Origin: Aquificota bacterium
Lineage (GTDB): Bacteria; Aquificota; Aquificia; Aquificales; Aquificaceae
DNA length: 23,629 nucleotides
Direction of reading: 5' to 3'
NCBI GenBank assembly: GCA_013153455.1
Contig: JAADEK010000054.1
Span: forward strand, 1 to 23,629
The notes under the pieces were generated by a model. That model was not told the origin of the DNA and searched no databases. It saw nothing but the letters and a program-made list of their open reading frames with translations. The position numbers were made by a program, and so were the translations under genes. This document shows positions 1-6,872 of the stretch, one piece after another; positions within the stretch are counted from its first letter, which is position 1; every line of letters begins with the position of its first letter.

Positions 1-38
1 CGGACCCCCGCGCGGTGAAGGAGAAACTCAATCAGTAA
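1..38 (+). CDS. 3' end of an unidentified plus-strand gene (partial)
   Basis: The reading frame beginning at base 3 is open from the left edge and ends in TAA at 36-38, giving the C-terminal residues DPRAVKEKLNQ. The composition (charged, Lys/Glu-rich) resembles the other proteins here, and the stop overlaps by 7 bases the stop of the lipoprotein gene on the other strand, the same tail-to-tail arrangement seen at other junctions in this window. Eleven residues are too few to name a family. A chance open frame of this length cannot be excluded. Confidence 0.35.
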   Translation, partial: DPRAVKEKLNQ

Positions 39-631
39 AGGACGATGACGTCAACCGCCCTTTGTTCGGGGTAGGACTCACCTATGAGTTCCGCGAGCTC
101 CTCACCGTATGCGGCTATCCTTACCTTTTCAACGGGCATGCCGTTCTTTATGAGGTAAGCGGCTACGTTTTGAGCCCTCTTCATGGAGAGCTCAAAGTTA
201 AACCCGCTAGAACCCCTCGGGTCCGCGTATCCTACGACTATGACCTTCTTTATGTCCTTGTCCCTTACAGCTTCCACGAGCTCGTTGAGGGTTTCTTTTG
301 CGTCACTCCTGAGGGTGAACTTTCCGGTATCAAAGTATACCCTGACTTGCTCTTTTCCGGTTATCTTGAGCTTGTCAACCTCAGCCCTTATTTCTTCTAC
401 TTCCTTCCTCAGCTCGTCAAGGTCCGTCTCAACCTTCGCGACCCTTGCGTTGAGCTTTTCTATGTTTTCCTTGTTGACTTCTATCTGTTCAAAGTAGTGT
501 CCGTAGCACTTGTCAAGAAGGTATTTTGAGAGGGCTGCGTTCTTATCCTTACAGGGGTCCTCAAGAGCCTTTTGGCTACATCCCGCGAGGAACGCGGTGC
601 TTACAACTCCCAGTATTAGTAGTTTCTTCAT
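32..631 (-). CDS. OmpA/Pal-family peptidoglycan-associated outer-membrane lipoprotein
   Basis: A 199-residue protein. The N-terminus is a lipoprotein signal: MKK, a hydrophobic stretch, then the lipobox LAGC with the acylated cysteine at residue 18. Residues about 50-92 are heptad-like and rich in Glu, Lys, Val and Leu, predicting a coiled coil or trimer stalk. Residues about 95-199 form an OmpA-like domain: VYFDTGKFTL opens it, followed by a VVGYADPRG segment and the helix LSMKRAQNVAAYL, which carries the peptidoglycan-contacting pattern of the family. The protein should sit in the inner leaflet of the outer membrane and tether it to peptidoglycan. It is not linked to tol genes here, so I do not call it Pal itself. 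The ATG start is preceded by a strong ribosome site (GGGAGGTGG) and a consensus -10 box. Its stop overlaps that of the gene at the left edge. Confidence 0.85.
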   Translation of the reverse strand: MKKLLILGVVSTAFLAGCSQKALEDPCKDKNAALSKYLLDKCYGHYFEQIEVNKENIEKLNARVAKVETDLDELRKEVEEIRAEVDKLKITGKEQVRVYFDTGKFTLRSDAKETLNELVEAVRDKDIKKVIVVGYADPRGSSGFNFELSMKRAQNVAAYLIKNGMPVEKVRIAAYGEELAELIGESYPEQRAVDVIVLY

Positions 632-673
632 ACCTGTCCACCTCCCGTTTTGGAGAATTCTACCTATTGATTT

Positions 674-679
674 ATTATA
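674..679 (-). promoter_or_regulatory. Candidate -10 box (TATAAT) for the OmpA-like lipoprotein gene
   Basis: Read on the minus strand, 679-674 is TATAAT, an exact match to the sigma-70 -10 consensus, in an AT-rich 66-base gap. It predicts a leader of roughly 35 nucleotides ending in the GGGAGGTGG ribosome site. No good -35 is visible at 16-18 bases. The best is TTTAAT at 702-697, which overlaps the stop codon of the upstream 80-residue gene. Confidence 0.5.
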
Positions 680-697
680 AACACTCTTTTTAGAAAA

Positions 698-940
698 TTA
701 AACACTAAGTGAGGCTTCAAGGCTTTTTATAAACTCCTCCGCTTCCTTAAGCGCTTTCTCGGGTTCGGTCTTCAGTCGCGTGTAGAGCTCAAGTATTTGA
801 CTTCCCTTTGTGTCCGCAAGCAGGGGGTAAACGAGTCGGAGGAGGAGCATAAGCTCACGGACCTTCTCCTTTTCTCCGAGCTGGTGGAGTCTGCTCATGT
901 GTTTCTTTATAAGTTCAAGGGTGATGCTCTTTTGGTCCAT
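698..940 (-). CDS. Small protein of unknown function, 80 residues
   Basis: I do not recognise this protein. It is 80 residues, has no signal peptide, membrane segment or cysteine, and looks wholly alpha-helical: helices near residues 5-36 (leucine-rich around LRELMLLLRLVYPLL in sense, residues 28-41) and 60-77 (Lys/Glu-rich). The start ATG at 940 lies only 26 bases from the divergent alanine racemase start. No Shine-Dalgarno-like sequence is visible before the ATG. The short gap is an AT-rich block that could hold a -10 box for either direction. Its coding reality rests on the complete frame filling the space between two real genes, the biased composition typical of the neighbours, and the absence of any competing long frame on the other strand. 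It could be a small regulator or helical partner protein, but nothing shows which. Confidence 0.6.
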   Translation of the reverse strand: MDQKSITLELIKKHMSRLHQLGEKEKVRELMLLLRLVYPLLADTKGSQILELYTRLKTEPEKALKEAEEFIKSLEASLSV

Positions 941-966
941 ACGAAAATTTTAAAATACTTCCCAAT

Positions 967-2001
967 ATGAAAAGGGCGGTTCTTGAGATAGATGAGGAGC
1001 GTATCGGAGAAAATGTGAGAAAGATTTATGAGTTCAGTAAAAAGAAGATAATAGCTGTCGTAAAGGCGGACGCCTACGGGGTCGGCGCGTCCCTCATCGC
1101 TAAGATACTTGAACCTATGAAATACGTTGATAGTTTTGCGGTCGCTTGCGCGGAGGAAGGTGTAAAACTCAGAAGTGAGGGTATAAAAAAGGAAATCTTG
1201 ATACTGGGAGGTGTCCTCAAGGAAGAGGTTCCGCTGATAAAGGAATACGGGCTTGTGCCAGTTGTTTCGGACGACGCTCACCTTGAGGCTCTCAAGGGGC
1301 ATGATATACCCTTTCACGTCAAATACGACACGGGTATGGGGAGGCTCGGTTTCTTGGGTAAGGTTATAAGGGACGATAGGGTTGCGGGTGTTATGTCTCA
1401 CCTTTCCAGCCCCGCAAACAGGGAGTTCTCACTCAAGCAGATAAGGGAATTTGAGAAGATTGTTGAGCTTTACGGGAAGCTTGAGAAGGTTCACATGGAG
1501 AGCTCCGCGGGTCTCGTATACAGGGTCCCGTTCACTACGCACGTGAGGGTTGGTCTTGCGATATACGGGGAAAAACCACTCAGGGATTACCCTATTGATT
1601 TAAAACCCGCACTCAGACTAAAAGCGCGTTTAATCTCCGTTAAGGAGGTTCCGGAGGGCTTCCCTATATCCTACGGGGGAACTTACAGAACGAAGAAAAG
1701 GACGCGTATAGGTGTCGTAGCCTTCGGGTATGCGGACGGTCTTATGAAGAGTCTCTCAAACAAGGGTTATCTCCTCTTTAAGGGGAAAAAGCTCCCAATC
1801 TTGGGGAATATAACGATGGATATGACGATAGTTGAGCTGGGAGATTGCGACGCGAGGGTGGGGGACTGGGTTGATATAGTTAACGAGGAGAGGAGTTTCA
1901 GCGCGCTTTCGCGCGATGCGGGAACCATCCCCTATGAGATTATGTGTAATCTCTCTACGAGAGTAGAAAGAAGAGTGTTAAGAGGAGGTAAGCGAGTGTG
2001 A
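967..2001 (+). CDS. alr: Alanine racemase (PLP-dependent)
   Basis: Converts L-alanine to D-alanine for peptidoglycan synthesis in the cytoplasm. The 344-residue protein has the fold-III PLP motif AVVKADAYGVG with the Schiff-base lysine at residue 33, the segment HVRVGLAIYG (192-201), and SYGGTY (235-240), where Tyr236 matches the second catalytic base of the family. The C-terminal beta domain carries GNITMDMTIVELG in place of the usual GRVCMDQ segment. It is slightly shorter than the common 360-390 residues, mainly through compact loops and a short C-terminus. The ATG is chosen because MKRAVLEID aligns with the usual start. There is no clear Shine-Dalgarno sequence, and a TAAAAT hexamer at 951-956 would give a leader of only a few nucleotides. 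The 3' end overlaps the facing MgtC-like gene by 47 bases. Confidence 0.93.
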   Translation: MKRAVLEIDEERIGENVRKIYEFSKKKIIAVVKADAYGVGASLIAKILEPMKYVDSFAVACAEEGVKLRSEGIKKEILILGGVLKEEVPLIKEYGLVPVVSDDAHLEALKGHDIPFHVKYDTGMGRLGFLGKVIRDDRVAGVMSHLSSPANREFSLKQIREFEKIVELYGKLEKVHMESSAGLVYRVPFTTHVRVGLAIYGEKPLRDYPIDLKPALRLKARLISVKEVPEGFPISYGGTYRTKKRTRIGVVAFGYADGLMKSLSNKGYLLFKGKKLPILGNITMDMTIVELGDCDARVGDWVDIVNEERSFSALSRDAGTIPYEIMCNLSTRVERRVLRGGKRV

Positions 2002-3217
2002 TGAGAAAGACGATACCGAAGAGCGTCCTCATCGCTCCCGCACCGAAGAGCACCGCGTATGCGGACTTAAATAGGTTGTTTGATGACGCGGCGAGGAATA
2101 TACCGAGAGCTGCTACGTCTTGGGTTATGCTTCCTTCCTTTGCGAGACGGGCAAGGAGGAGGGTTATCGCGTCAACGTCAACGAGCCCCGAAAGGAAGCT
2201 AAGGACGTATATACCCGCGTCACCGAAGCTCTCTTGAAGGTATCTTGACGCTACGCTTATGGCGGAGTATATGAGTCCGAAGGTGAGGGCTTGGGAAAGG
2301 CTGTAGGGGTTTTTTAGGCTTACGCTCCTTTGGCGGGGGTCTTCCCTTTTGGTTTTTGCGTAAACCGCGAGGGCAAAAAGAAAAAGGACGAAAAAGTAGG
2401 GAAAGAGTGTCTTGAAGGTGTGCCAGAAGAGTCCCTTAAAAACTACGGTTGAGTAAAAGAGGAGGCGAAGGAACATTACCTCCCAAGCGAGTATTGAAGC
2501 AAAAAAGAGAAAGGCGGAATACTGGGGTAGCTTCCTTGATATGTCCGAGTAGGCTACCGTTACCGCGGTGCTTGATGCAAGACCGCCCACGAGGGCGGTA
2601 ATTATGAGACTTTGAGCCCCTTTGTATTTGAGCAGGAAGTATGCGAGGAAATCAACCGTTGAGACGAGTATCACAAACTTCCAGACCTCCGCGGGGTTGA
2701 AACCGGGAAGGAGTTCCCTGTCGGGGACTATCGGGAGTATGACCGCGGAGAGGGTGAAGAATTTGAGTATCGCTATGATGTCTTCCTCTTCAAGGCGCTT
2801 TGCAAGGCTCTCAAGTCTTTTCCTGAGAACCAAGAGGAAGGTCGTTATTATCGTGAGGAGGGTTGAAAGGTAATACTCACCGAACGCAACGAATACACCG
2901 ATGAGGAAGGTAATGAGCGCTGCGACCTCCGTCGTTATGCCTATGCTTTTGTCCTTCCAGTAGCTCAATGTGGCAAGAAGGGAAAGGGCGAGGAACGAAA
3001 GGGCTAAGAGGGACTCGGAACCTTTCAGAACGAAAGCGAGCCCGCTTACGGTCCCGAGAACCGAGATGAGGGGAAAGGTTCTTACACCCGCAAAGAGGTC
3101 GTGCCCAAACTTCGCCCTCAGTTCCCTCTCAAGACCGATTATGAAACCGAGGAAAAGCGAAAAGAGGAGCTTAAACTCGGGCGTGGTCTTTAATTTCGCG
3201 AGTGTGTCTATCTCCAT
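1955..3217 (-). CDS. MgtC/SapB-family membrane protein with C-terminal DUF4010 domain
   Basis: A 420-residue polytopic inner-membrane protein with about eleven or twelve hydrophobic segments. The N-terminal third (residues about 15-135) shows MgtC/SapB hallmarks: a first helix followed by GLERE (residues 28-32), a short polar loop, then AGVRTFPLI leading into the next helix. A charged linker (RKRLESLAKRLEEED) separates it from a C-terminal block of further helices matching DUF4010-type proteins, with Gly/Ser-rich helices such as ALVGGLASSTAVT. The role is unknown. MgtC relatives are tied to magnesium stress and phosphate/ATP homeostasis in other bacteria, and the neighbourhood here includes the Pst system, but a link is only inference. 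The ATG overlaps the stop of the upstream CopD-like gene (TAATG), so the two are probably translated together. The 3' end overlaps alr by 47 bases, tail to tail. Confidence 0.8.
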   Translation of the reverse strand: MEIDTLAKLKTTPEFKLLFSLFLGFIIGLERELRAKFGHDLFAGVRTFPLISVLGTVSGLAFVLKGSESLLALSFLALSLLATLSYWKDKSIGITTEVAALITFLIGVFVAFGEYYLSTLLTIITTFLLVLRKRLESLAKRLEEEDIIAILKFFTLSAVILPIVPDRELLPGFNPAEVWKFVILVSTVDFLAYFLLKYKGAQSLIITALVGGLASSTAVTVAYSDISRKLPQYSAFLFFASILAWEVMFLRLLFYSTVVFKGLFWHTFKTLFPYFFVLFLFALAVYAKTKREDPRQRSVSLKNPYSLSQALTFGLIYSAISVASRYLQESFGDAGIYVLSFLSGLVDVDAITLLLARLAKEGSITQDVAALGIFLAASSNNLFKSAYAVLFGAGAMRTLFGIVFLITLAYLLLTLFFLLS

Positions 3218-3621
3218 TACCTTATGTAGGTGATTATCATCACTATGAGCGTCCCGAGAACGAGGTTAATACCGATGAAGAGGGGTATCTGGTCCGTGAG
3301 CCTCTTGCGGTATAAAAAGGCGTGTATGTAGAGGAAGTTCAAGACCATTATGGCGAAGAGGAGGAGTTTGAAGTGAAAGAGGGGGTTTTGTGAAAAGTCG
3401 GGTCTGAATTTATGCCACAGAGCCATGCCCGTGATGAAAAGAACGACGATAGATACCCACACAGCCCAGAAGAACCTGCCGAGCGCTTTTTGCGCTACTT
3501 GCTTCCTGCAGTTTTCGTCCGCGGAGCGAAGGGCGGGGTGAAGTGCGAGAAGGCTGAAGAACATACCGCCTATCCAAACTATGGCAAAAAAGAGGTGTAA
3601 AAAGAGGTAAGTCCTGAACAT
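3217..3621 (-). CDS. CopD-like / DUF2269-type four-helix membrane protein
   Basis: A 134-residue integral membrane protein with four predicted helices: about residues 4-27, 47-67, 82-103 and 112-132. The first helix contains LHLFFAIVWIGGMFF, in which the histidine and the W-I-G-G-M-F run resemble the start of CopD and related four-helix membrane proteins, where such histidines may bind metal or haem. Further histidines lie at the helix ends (LHPALR, LWHKF, LFHFK, YIHAF). I cannot separate a copper-resistance role from a general conserved membrane protein. It has its own consensus -10 box and a strong ribosome site (AAGGAGGTGGG), and its stop overlaps the start of the MgtC/DUF4010 gene by one base. 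The pair therefore forms a two-gene operon separate from pstB. Confidence 0.7.
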   Translation of the reverse strand: MFRTYLFLHLFFAIVWIGGMFFSLLALHPALRSADENCRKQVAQKALGRFFWAVWVSIVVLFITGMALWHKFRPDFSQNPLFHFKLLLFAIMVLNFLYIHAFLYRKRLTDQIPLFIGINLVLGTLIVMIITYIR

Positions 3622-3627
3622 CCGTTT

Positions 3628-3657
3628 CCCACCTCCTTGGGCTTTATGTAGATTATA
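3628..3657 (-). promoter_or_regulatory. -10 box and strong ribosome site for the CopD-like/MgtC operon
   Basis: On the minus strand 3657-3652 reads TATAAT, a perfect -10, followed 13 bases later by AAGGAGGTGGG (3638-3628), a strong Shine-Dalgarno element seven bases before the ATG at 3621. The expected transcript start is near 3645. No convincing -35 is seen. Any -35 would lie inside the 3' end of the upstream cysteine-rich gene. Confidence 0.5.
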
Positions 3658-3660
3658 GTG

Positions 3661-4029
3661 TTATCCCTTCTTTTCTTCCTTCAGGGGTTCGCACCTGTTT
3701 ACGTTCCCGAAGCATTCCGGACAAAGGTCAAAAAAGACCAAAACACCGAGCCCGCCGAGCATCATGTTTACCTGCGTTATGACGAGGTTTTCCTGCCTCT
3801 CCGGTAGAACCTGATACTCCTCAAGCTCCTTCCCGCACAGGGTTTTGTTTTCCCCGTCTCCCAAGAGGTGAAACTGAAAGACGAGTCTTTTGGTTCTCCT
3901 GCACTTCATCCACTTTGGTTTTAGGTCAAGGAGGACGAAGCGTATCTCCGCCTTTTCGTCGCTTATCCATCCCTTTTGTTTTGCCTTCTCAAGGAGGCGT
4001 TTCATCTTTTCGGGGTCCATTATCTGCAT
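3661..4029 (-). CDS. Cysteine-rich small protein of unknown function, downstream of pstB
   Basis: I do not recognise this 122-residue soluble protein. It has five cysteines: Cys43 in MKCRRTKR, Cys65 in LCGKE, and a cluster Cys103, Cys106 and Cys113 in the pattern DLCPECFGNVNRC. The C-P-E-C knuckle plus one or more of the others could hold a zinc ion. The N-terminus is a basic amphipathic helix, and residues 88-101 are hydrophobic (MLGGLGVLVFFD), too short and interrupted to be a sure membrane helix. The start is ATG at 4029 because an AAAGGAGG ribosome site sits just before it. A second in-frame ATG (Met4) is less favoured. Only 12 bases separate it from the pstB stop, so the two genes are almost certainly co-transcribed. 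It occupies the place where phoU often follows pstB but does not resemble PhoU. Confidence 0.7.
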   Translation of the reverse strand: MQIMDPEKMKRLLEKAKQKGWISDEKAEIRFVLLDLKPKWMKCRRTKRLVFQFHLLGDGENKTLCGKELEEYQVLPERQENLVITQVNMMLGGLGVLVFFDLCPECFGNVNRCEPLKEEKKG

Positions 4030-4041
4030 GGGTTTCCTCCT

Positions 4042-4821
4042 TTAGCCGAAGCGCCCGGTTATGTAATCCTCTGTCAACTTCTTCTCAGGTTTTGTAAATA
4101 TCTTCTCGGTGGGTCCGAATTCTATGAGTTCGCCCATATACATAAACGCGGTGAAGTCCGATATGCGAGCCGCCTGTTGCATGTTGTGCGTCACTATAAC
4201 TATCGTTAGCTTCTTCCTCAGCTCCTCAAGGAGCTCCTCTATCTTTGCGGTTGATATGGGGTCAAGCGCGGAGGTCGGCTCGTCAAGGAGCAAAACCTCG
4301 GGCTCGGGTGCTATAGCCCTCGCTATGCAGAGGCGCTGTTGTTGCCCTCCCGAGAGCGAGTAGGCGTTTTCGTGGAGGCGGTCCTTCACCTCGTCCCAGA
4401 GCGCAGCGTCCCTCAAGGCTTTCTCAACGAGCTTATCAAGTATCTCCTTTTTCTTTATACCCCTGAGCTTTAGCCCGTAGGCTACGTTCTCGTATATGGA
4501 CTTGGGGAAGGGGTTCGGTTTTTGGAAAACCATCCCTATGCGCATCCGAACGAGTATAGGGTCAACGTCCTTTCCGACGAGGTTTATCCCGTCCGGATAC
4601 AGTATAGCCTTCCCTTCGTATCTCGCCCCCTCATACAGGTCGTGCATACGGTTGAGACACCTCAGGAGTGTGGTCTTACCGCACCCGGAGGGTCCTATTA
4701 TCGCTACTATCTTTTTCTCGTAAACGGGGAAGGTTATGTCTTTTAGGATGTGAACGCTACCGTAGTAGAAGTTTAGGTTCTGTATGTCTATCTTTACGCC
4801 CCTCTTTGGCTTTGTTTCCAT
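4042..4821 (-). CDS. pstB: Phosphate ABC transporter ATP-binding protein PstB
   Basis: The cytoplasmic ATPase of the PstSCAB phosphate importer, 259 residues, the usual length. It contains Walker [10 protein letters not shown] (residues 43-51, Lys49), the Q-loop segment [11 protein letters not shown], the ABC signature LSGGQQQRL, Walker [13 protein letters not shown], and the switch histidine in VTHNMQQA. The phrase [18 protein letters not shown] is typical of PstB rather than of other ABC ATPases. Unlike the usual pstSCAB order, pstB is transcribed away from pstSCA, with 85 bases between its start and the pstS start. The ATG lacks a strong Shine-Dalgarno sequence (only TGAG just upstream), whereas pstS has a very strong one. 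A TTTAAA hexamer (4839-4834 on the minus strand) is a weak -10 candidate. A small cysteine-rich gene follows 12 bases downstream. Confidence 0.95.
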   Translation of the reverse strand: METKPKRGVKIDIQNLNFYYGSVHILKDITFPVYEKKIVAIIGPSGCGKTTLLRCLNRMHDLYEGARYEGKAILYPDGINLVGKDVDPILVRMRIGMVFQKPNPFPKSIYENVAYGLKLRGIKKKEILDKLVEKALRDAALWDEVKDRLHENAYSLSGGQQQRLCIARAIAPEPEVLLLDEPTSALDPISTAKIEELLEELRKKLTIVIVTHNMQQAARISDFTAFMYMGELIEFGPTEKIFTKPEKKLTEDYITGRFG

Positions 4822-4853
4822 CTCATAAGAACATTTTAAAGGCTCCCCGCCCG

Positions 4854-4889
4854 CTTAACGAAATCTTAACAATTTTGCTTAAAAATACT
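4854..4889 (+). promoter_or_regulatory. Candidate Pho box and -10 for pstS, in the pstB/pstS divergent region
   Basis: Two near-identical 11-base units lie head to tail: CTTAACGAAAT (4854-4864) and CTTAACAATTT (4865-4875). Each is a 7-base repeat followed by a 4-base A/T spacer, the geometry of PhoB boxes (CTGTCAT plus A/T-rich tetramer, 11-base period). A third partial copy, CTTAAAA, begins at 4878. AATACT at 4884-4889, eight bases after the second unit, matches the -10 consensus at four of six positions, which is the usual distance for a PhoB-activated promoter that lacks a -35. The repeats may serve both pstS and the divergent pstB. The assignment rests on layout and context only, since the repeat words differ from the proteobacterial consensus. 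Confidence 0.5.
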
Positions 4890-4906
4890 AAGTGGGAGGT
4901 AAGGAG

Positions 4907-5911
4907 ATGAAGAGAAGGACTTTTGTGGTGGGTCTTTTGTCCCTCCCTCTTTTGCTCTTTGCAAAGGAGAAGGTCATAAACGGAGCGGGCGCGACATTTC
5001 CCGCACCCCTTTACTGGAAGTGGGCTGCGGAATACTACAAGGAGACGGGTATAAAAGTAAACTACCAATCAATAGGCTCGGGAGGGGGTATAAGGCAGAT
5101 AATAAACAGGACGGTTGATTTCGGGGCGACGGACGCACCCCTTGAGCCCGAAAAGACGAGGAAGTATAACCTCGCCCAGTTTCCCACCGTAATAGGCGGT
5201 GTCGCGGTAGCTTACAACTTAAAGGGTGTTGATGAGCTACGTCTGTCCGCGGAGGCGGTTTGCGGTATATTCCTCGGAAAGATTCGCTACTGGAACGACC
5301 CAATCATACAAAAGGACAATCCCCACGTGAAGCTCCCGAAGCGCAGGATAGCGGTGATAAGGAGAAGCGACGGCTCCGGAACGACTTGGATTTTCACCAA
5401 CTACCTCTCAAAGGCGTGCCCCGAGTGGAGGGAAAAGGTCGGCTACGGGAAGGCTGTCAGGTGGCCCACGGGTATAGGCGCCAAGGGCAACGAGGGTGTA
5501 GCCAATTACCTAAAGCGCGTGAGGGGAGCTATCGGTTACGTTGAATACGCTTACGCGGTTCAGAACAACCTTCAGGTCGCTTGGCTTGAAAACAGGGAAG
5601 GGAAGTTTGTGAAACCCTCCGTTGAGACATTCAAGGAGGCGGCGAAAAACGCGAATTGGGACCCGGAGAAGGACTTTTACGAGGTTCTGACGTGGCAACC
5701 GGGGGAGAAGGCTTACCCGGTGACGGGTGCTACGTTTGTCCTCCTCGCGAAGGACGAGGACAGGAAGGAGATAAACCGTGAGGTCGTTAAGTTCTTTGAT
5801 TGGGCATTTCGTAAAGGTGATAAAATAGCTTTAGAGCTACACTACGTTCCTCTGCCCGAGGAAGTGAAGAACCTCGTAAGGGAATACTGGAAGAAGCATG
5901 GATGGTATTGA
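4907..5911 (+). CDS. pstS: Phosphate-binding periplasmic protein PstS
   Basis: Captures inorganic phosphate in the periplasm and delivers it to PstCA. From ATG 4907 the protein is 334 residues. This start is preferred over an in-frame GTG at 4892 because that one would swallow the strong ribosome site GGGAGGTAAGGAG. The N-terminus KRRTFVVGLLSLPLLLFA is a signal peptide, probably cut after LFA. The twin arginine followed by a Thr-Phe-Val run resembles a Tat signal, although an ordinary Sec route is equally possible. Family motifs are visible: GAGATFPAPLY at the mature N-terminus, GSGGGIRQI, DFGATDAPL, and RSDGSGTTWIFTNYL, where the Ser/Arg/Asp/Thr ligands of phosphate lie. It heads the rightward pstSCA operon and overlaps pstC by 14 bases. 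A candidate Pho box lies just upstream. Confidence 0.95.
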   Translation: MKRRTFVVGLLSLPLLLFAKEKVINGAGATFPAPLYWKWAAEYYKETGIKVNYQSIGSGGGIRQIINRTVDFGATDAPLEPEKTRKYNLAQFPTVIGGVAVAYNLKGVDELRLSAEAVCGIFLGKIRYWNDPIIQKDNPHVKLPKRRIAVIRRSDGSGTTWIFTNYLSKACPEWREKVGYGKAVRWPTGIGAKGNEGVANYLKRVRGAIGYVEYAYAVQNNLQVAWLENREGKFVKPSVETFKEAAKNANWDPEKDFYEVLTWQPGEKAYPVTGATFVLLAKDEDRKEINREVVKFFDWAFRKGDKIALELHYVPLPEEVKNLVREYWKKHGWY

Positions 5912-6872
5912 TAAAAAGGTCTCACGAAGGAAAGACCGTATCATAGACCGAATTGTCTTTCTCGCGCTCGCCTCTACCGCACTCTTTCTCGGGCTTTTAT
6001 ACCCTCTCATCATCGGCTCTTCCCTTCTGAAGGAGTCCCTCCTCGCAATAGAGAGGTTCGGGGTTCTCGGTTTTATACTCTCGGACGTGTGGGACCCCGT
6101 GAGGGAGCTTTTCGGGGGACTTCCCGCGATAGTCGGAACAATCATATCAACCTTTATAGCTTCCGCGATAGCAATACCCGTGTGCATAGGCGTAGCCATA
6201 TTCATAACGGAGCTGAGCCCAAAGCCCCTGAAACCCGTCTTTACCACAGCGGTTGAACTCCTCGGTGCTATACCGAGCATCATATACGGGATGTGGGGCT
6301 TTTTCGTCCTTTCACCGGTCATGGCGGAAAAGGTGGAGCCATTTTTGCAGGAGATGCTTATGGACGTTCCCGTCCTTTGGCGTCTCGTTGACGGTGTTCC
6401 GACGGGTATAGACGTCCTGACCTCTTCCCTGGTTCTCTCCATAATGATTATCCCCTTCATGGCTACGATAGTTAAGGACGCGTTTGAGATGACACCCCAG
6501 CTCCTTAAGGAAGCGGGCTACGGTATGGGTGCCACCAAATGGGAGGTAATAAAGGACGTCGTTATTCCCTACGCCTTTCCGGGTATCGTCGGGGGTGCTA
6601 TACTCTCGGTAGGGAGGGCTCTCGGGGAGACGATGGCGGTCGCCTTCCTGACCGGGAACGTCCACCAGATACCAAAAAGCCTACTTGACCAGTTCACCAC
6701 GATAACGGTCACGATAGCGAACGAGTTCACGGAAGCGGACACGGACCTTTATCTTTCATCCCTTTACTTCCTCGCGCTCATACTTTTCGTGATGTCGTTT
6801 ATGCTCTTGGTCTTTAGTAAATTCTTCATCTTCAAGAGGCTGGAAAAGAGATGGAAGGTCACAGGGATTTAG
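5898..6872 (+). CDS. pstC: Phosphate ABC transporter permease PstC
   Basis: One of the two membrane subunits forming the phosphate channel in the inner membrane. It has 324 residues and six main helices, the first near residues 19-42. The cytoplasmic coupling loop that docks on PstB is seen as LKEAGYGMGATKWEVIKDVV, the EAA-type motif of ABC importers, followed by PGIVGGAILSVGRALGETMAVAFLTGN, typical of PstC. The helix AVELLGAIPSIIYGMWGFFVLSP is also characteristic. The ATG at 5898 lies inside the end of pstS, so translation is probably coupled. There is no separate ribosome site of note. The stop lies 22 bases beyond the pstA start. Confidence 0.94.
   Translation: MDGIDKKVSRRKDRIIDRIVFLALASTALFLGLLYPLIIGSSLLKESLLAIERFGVLGFILSDVWDPVRELFGGLPAIVGTIISTFIASAIAIPVCIGVAIFITELSPKPLKPVFTTAVELLGAIPSIIYGMWGFFVLSPVMAEKVEPFLQEMLMDVPVLWRLVDGVPTGIDVLTSSLVLSIMIIPFMATIVKDAFEMTPQLLKEAGYGMGATKWEVIKDVVIPYAFPGIVGGAILSVGRALGETMAVAFLTGNVHQIPKSLLDQFTTITVTIANEFTEADTDLYLSSLYFLALILFVMSFMLLVFSKFFIFKRLEKRWKVTGI

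Noticed and set aside
907..1401. A 164-residue minus-strand open frame antisense to alr, overlapping the 80-residue gene.
   Set aside because: It lies almost wholly opposite a clear alanine racemase, has no recognisable motif and no ribosome site. It is the mirror frame of a biased codon pattern.
3661..4029. PhoU as the identity of the gene after pstB.
   Set aside because: PhoU is a larger, all-helical protein of over 200 residues without a cysteine cluster. This sequence does not fit.
4892..4906. GTG at 4892 as an alternative pstS start adding five residues.
   Set aside because: The added codons are themselves the strong ribosome site for ATG 4907, and the signal peptide begins properly at 4907.
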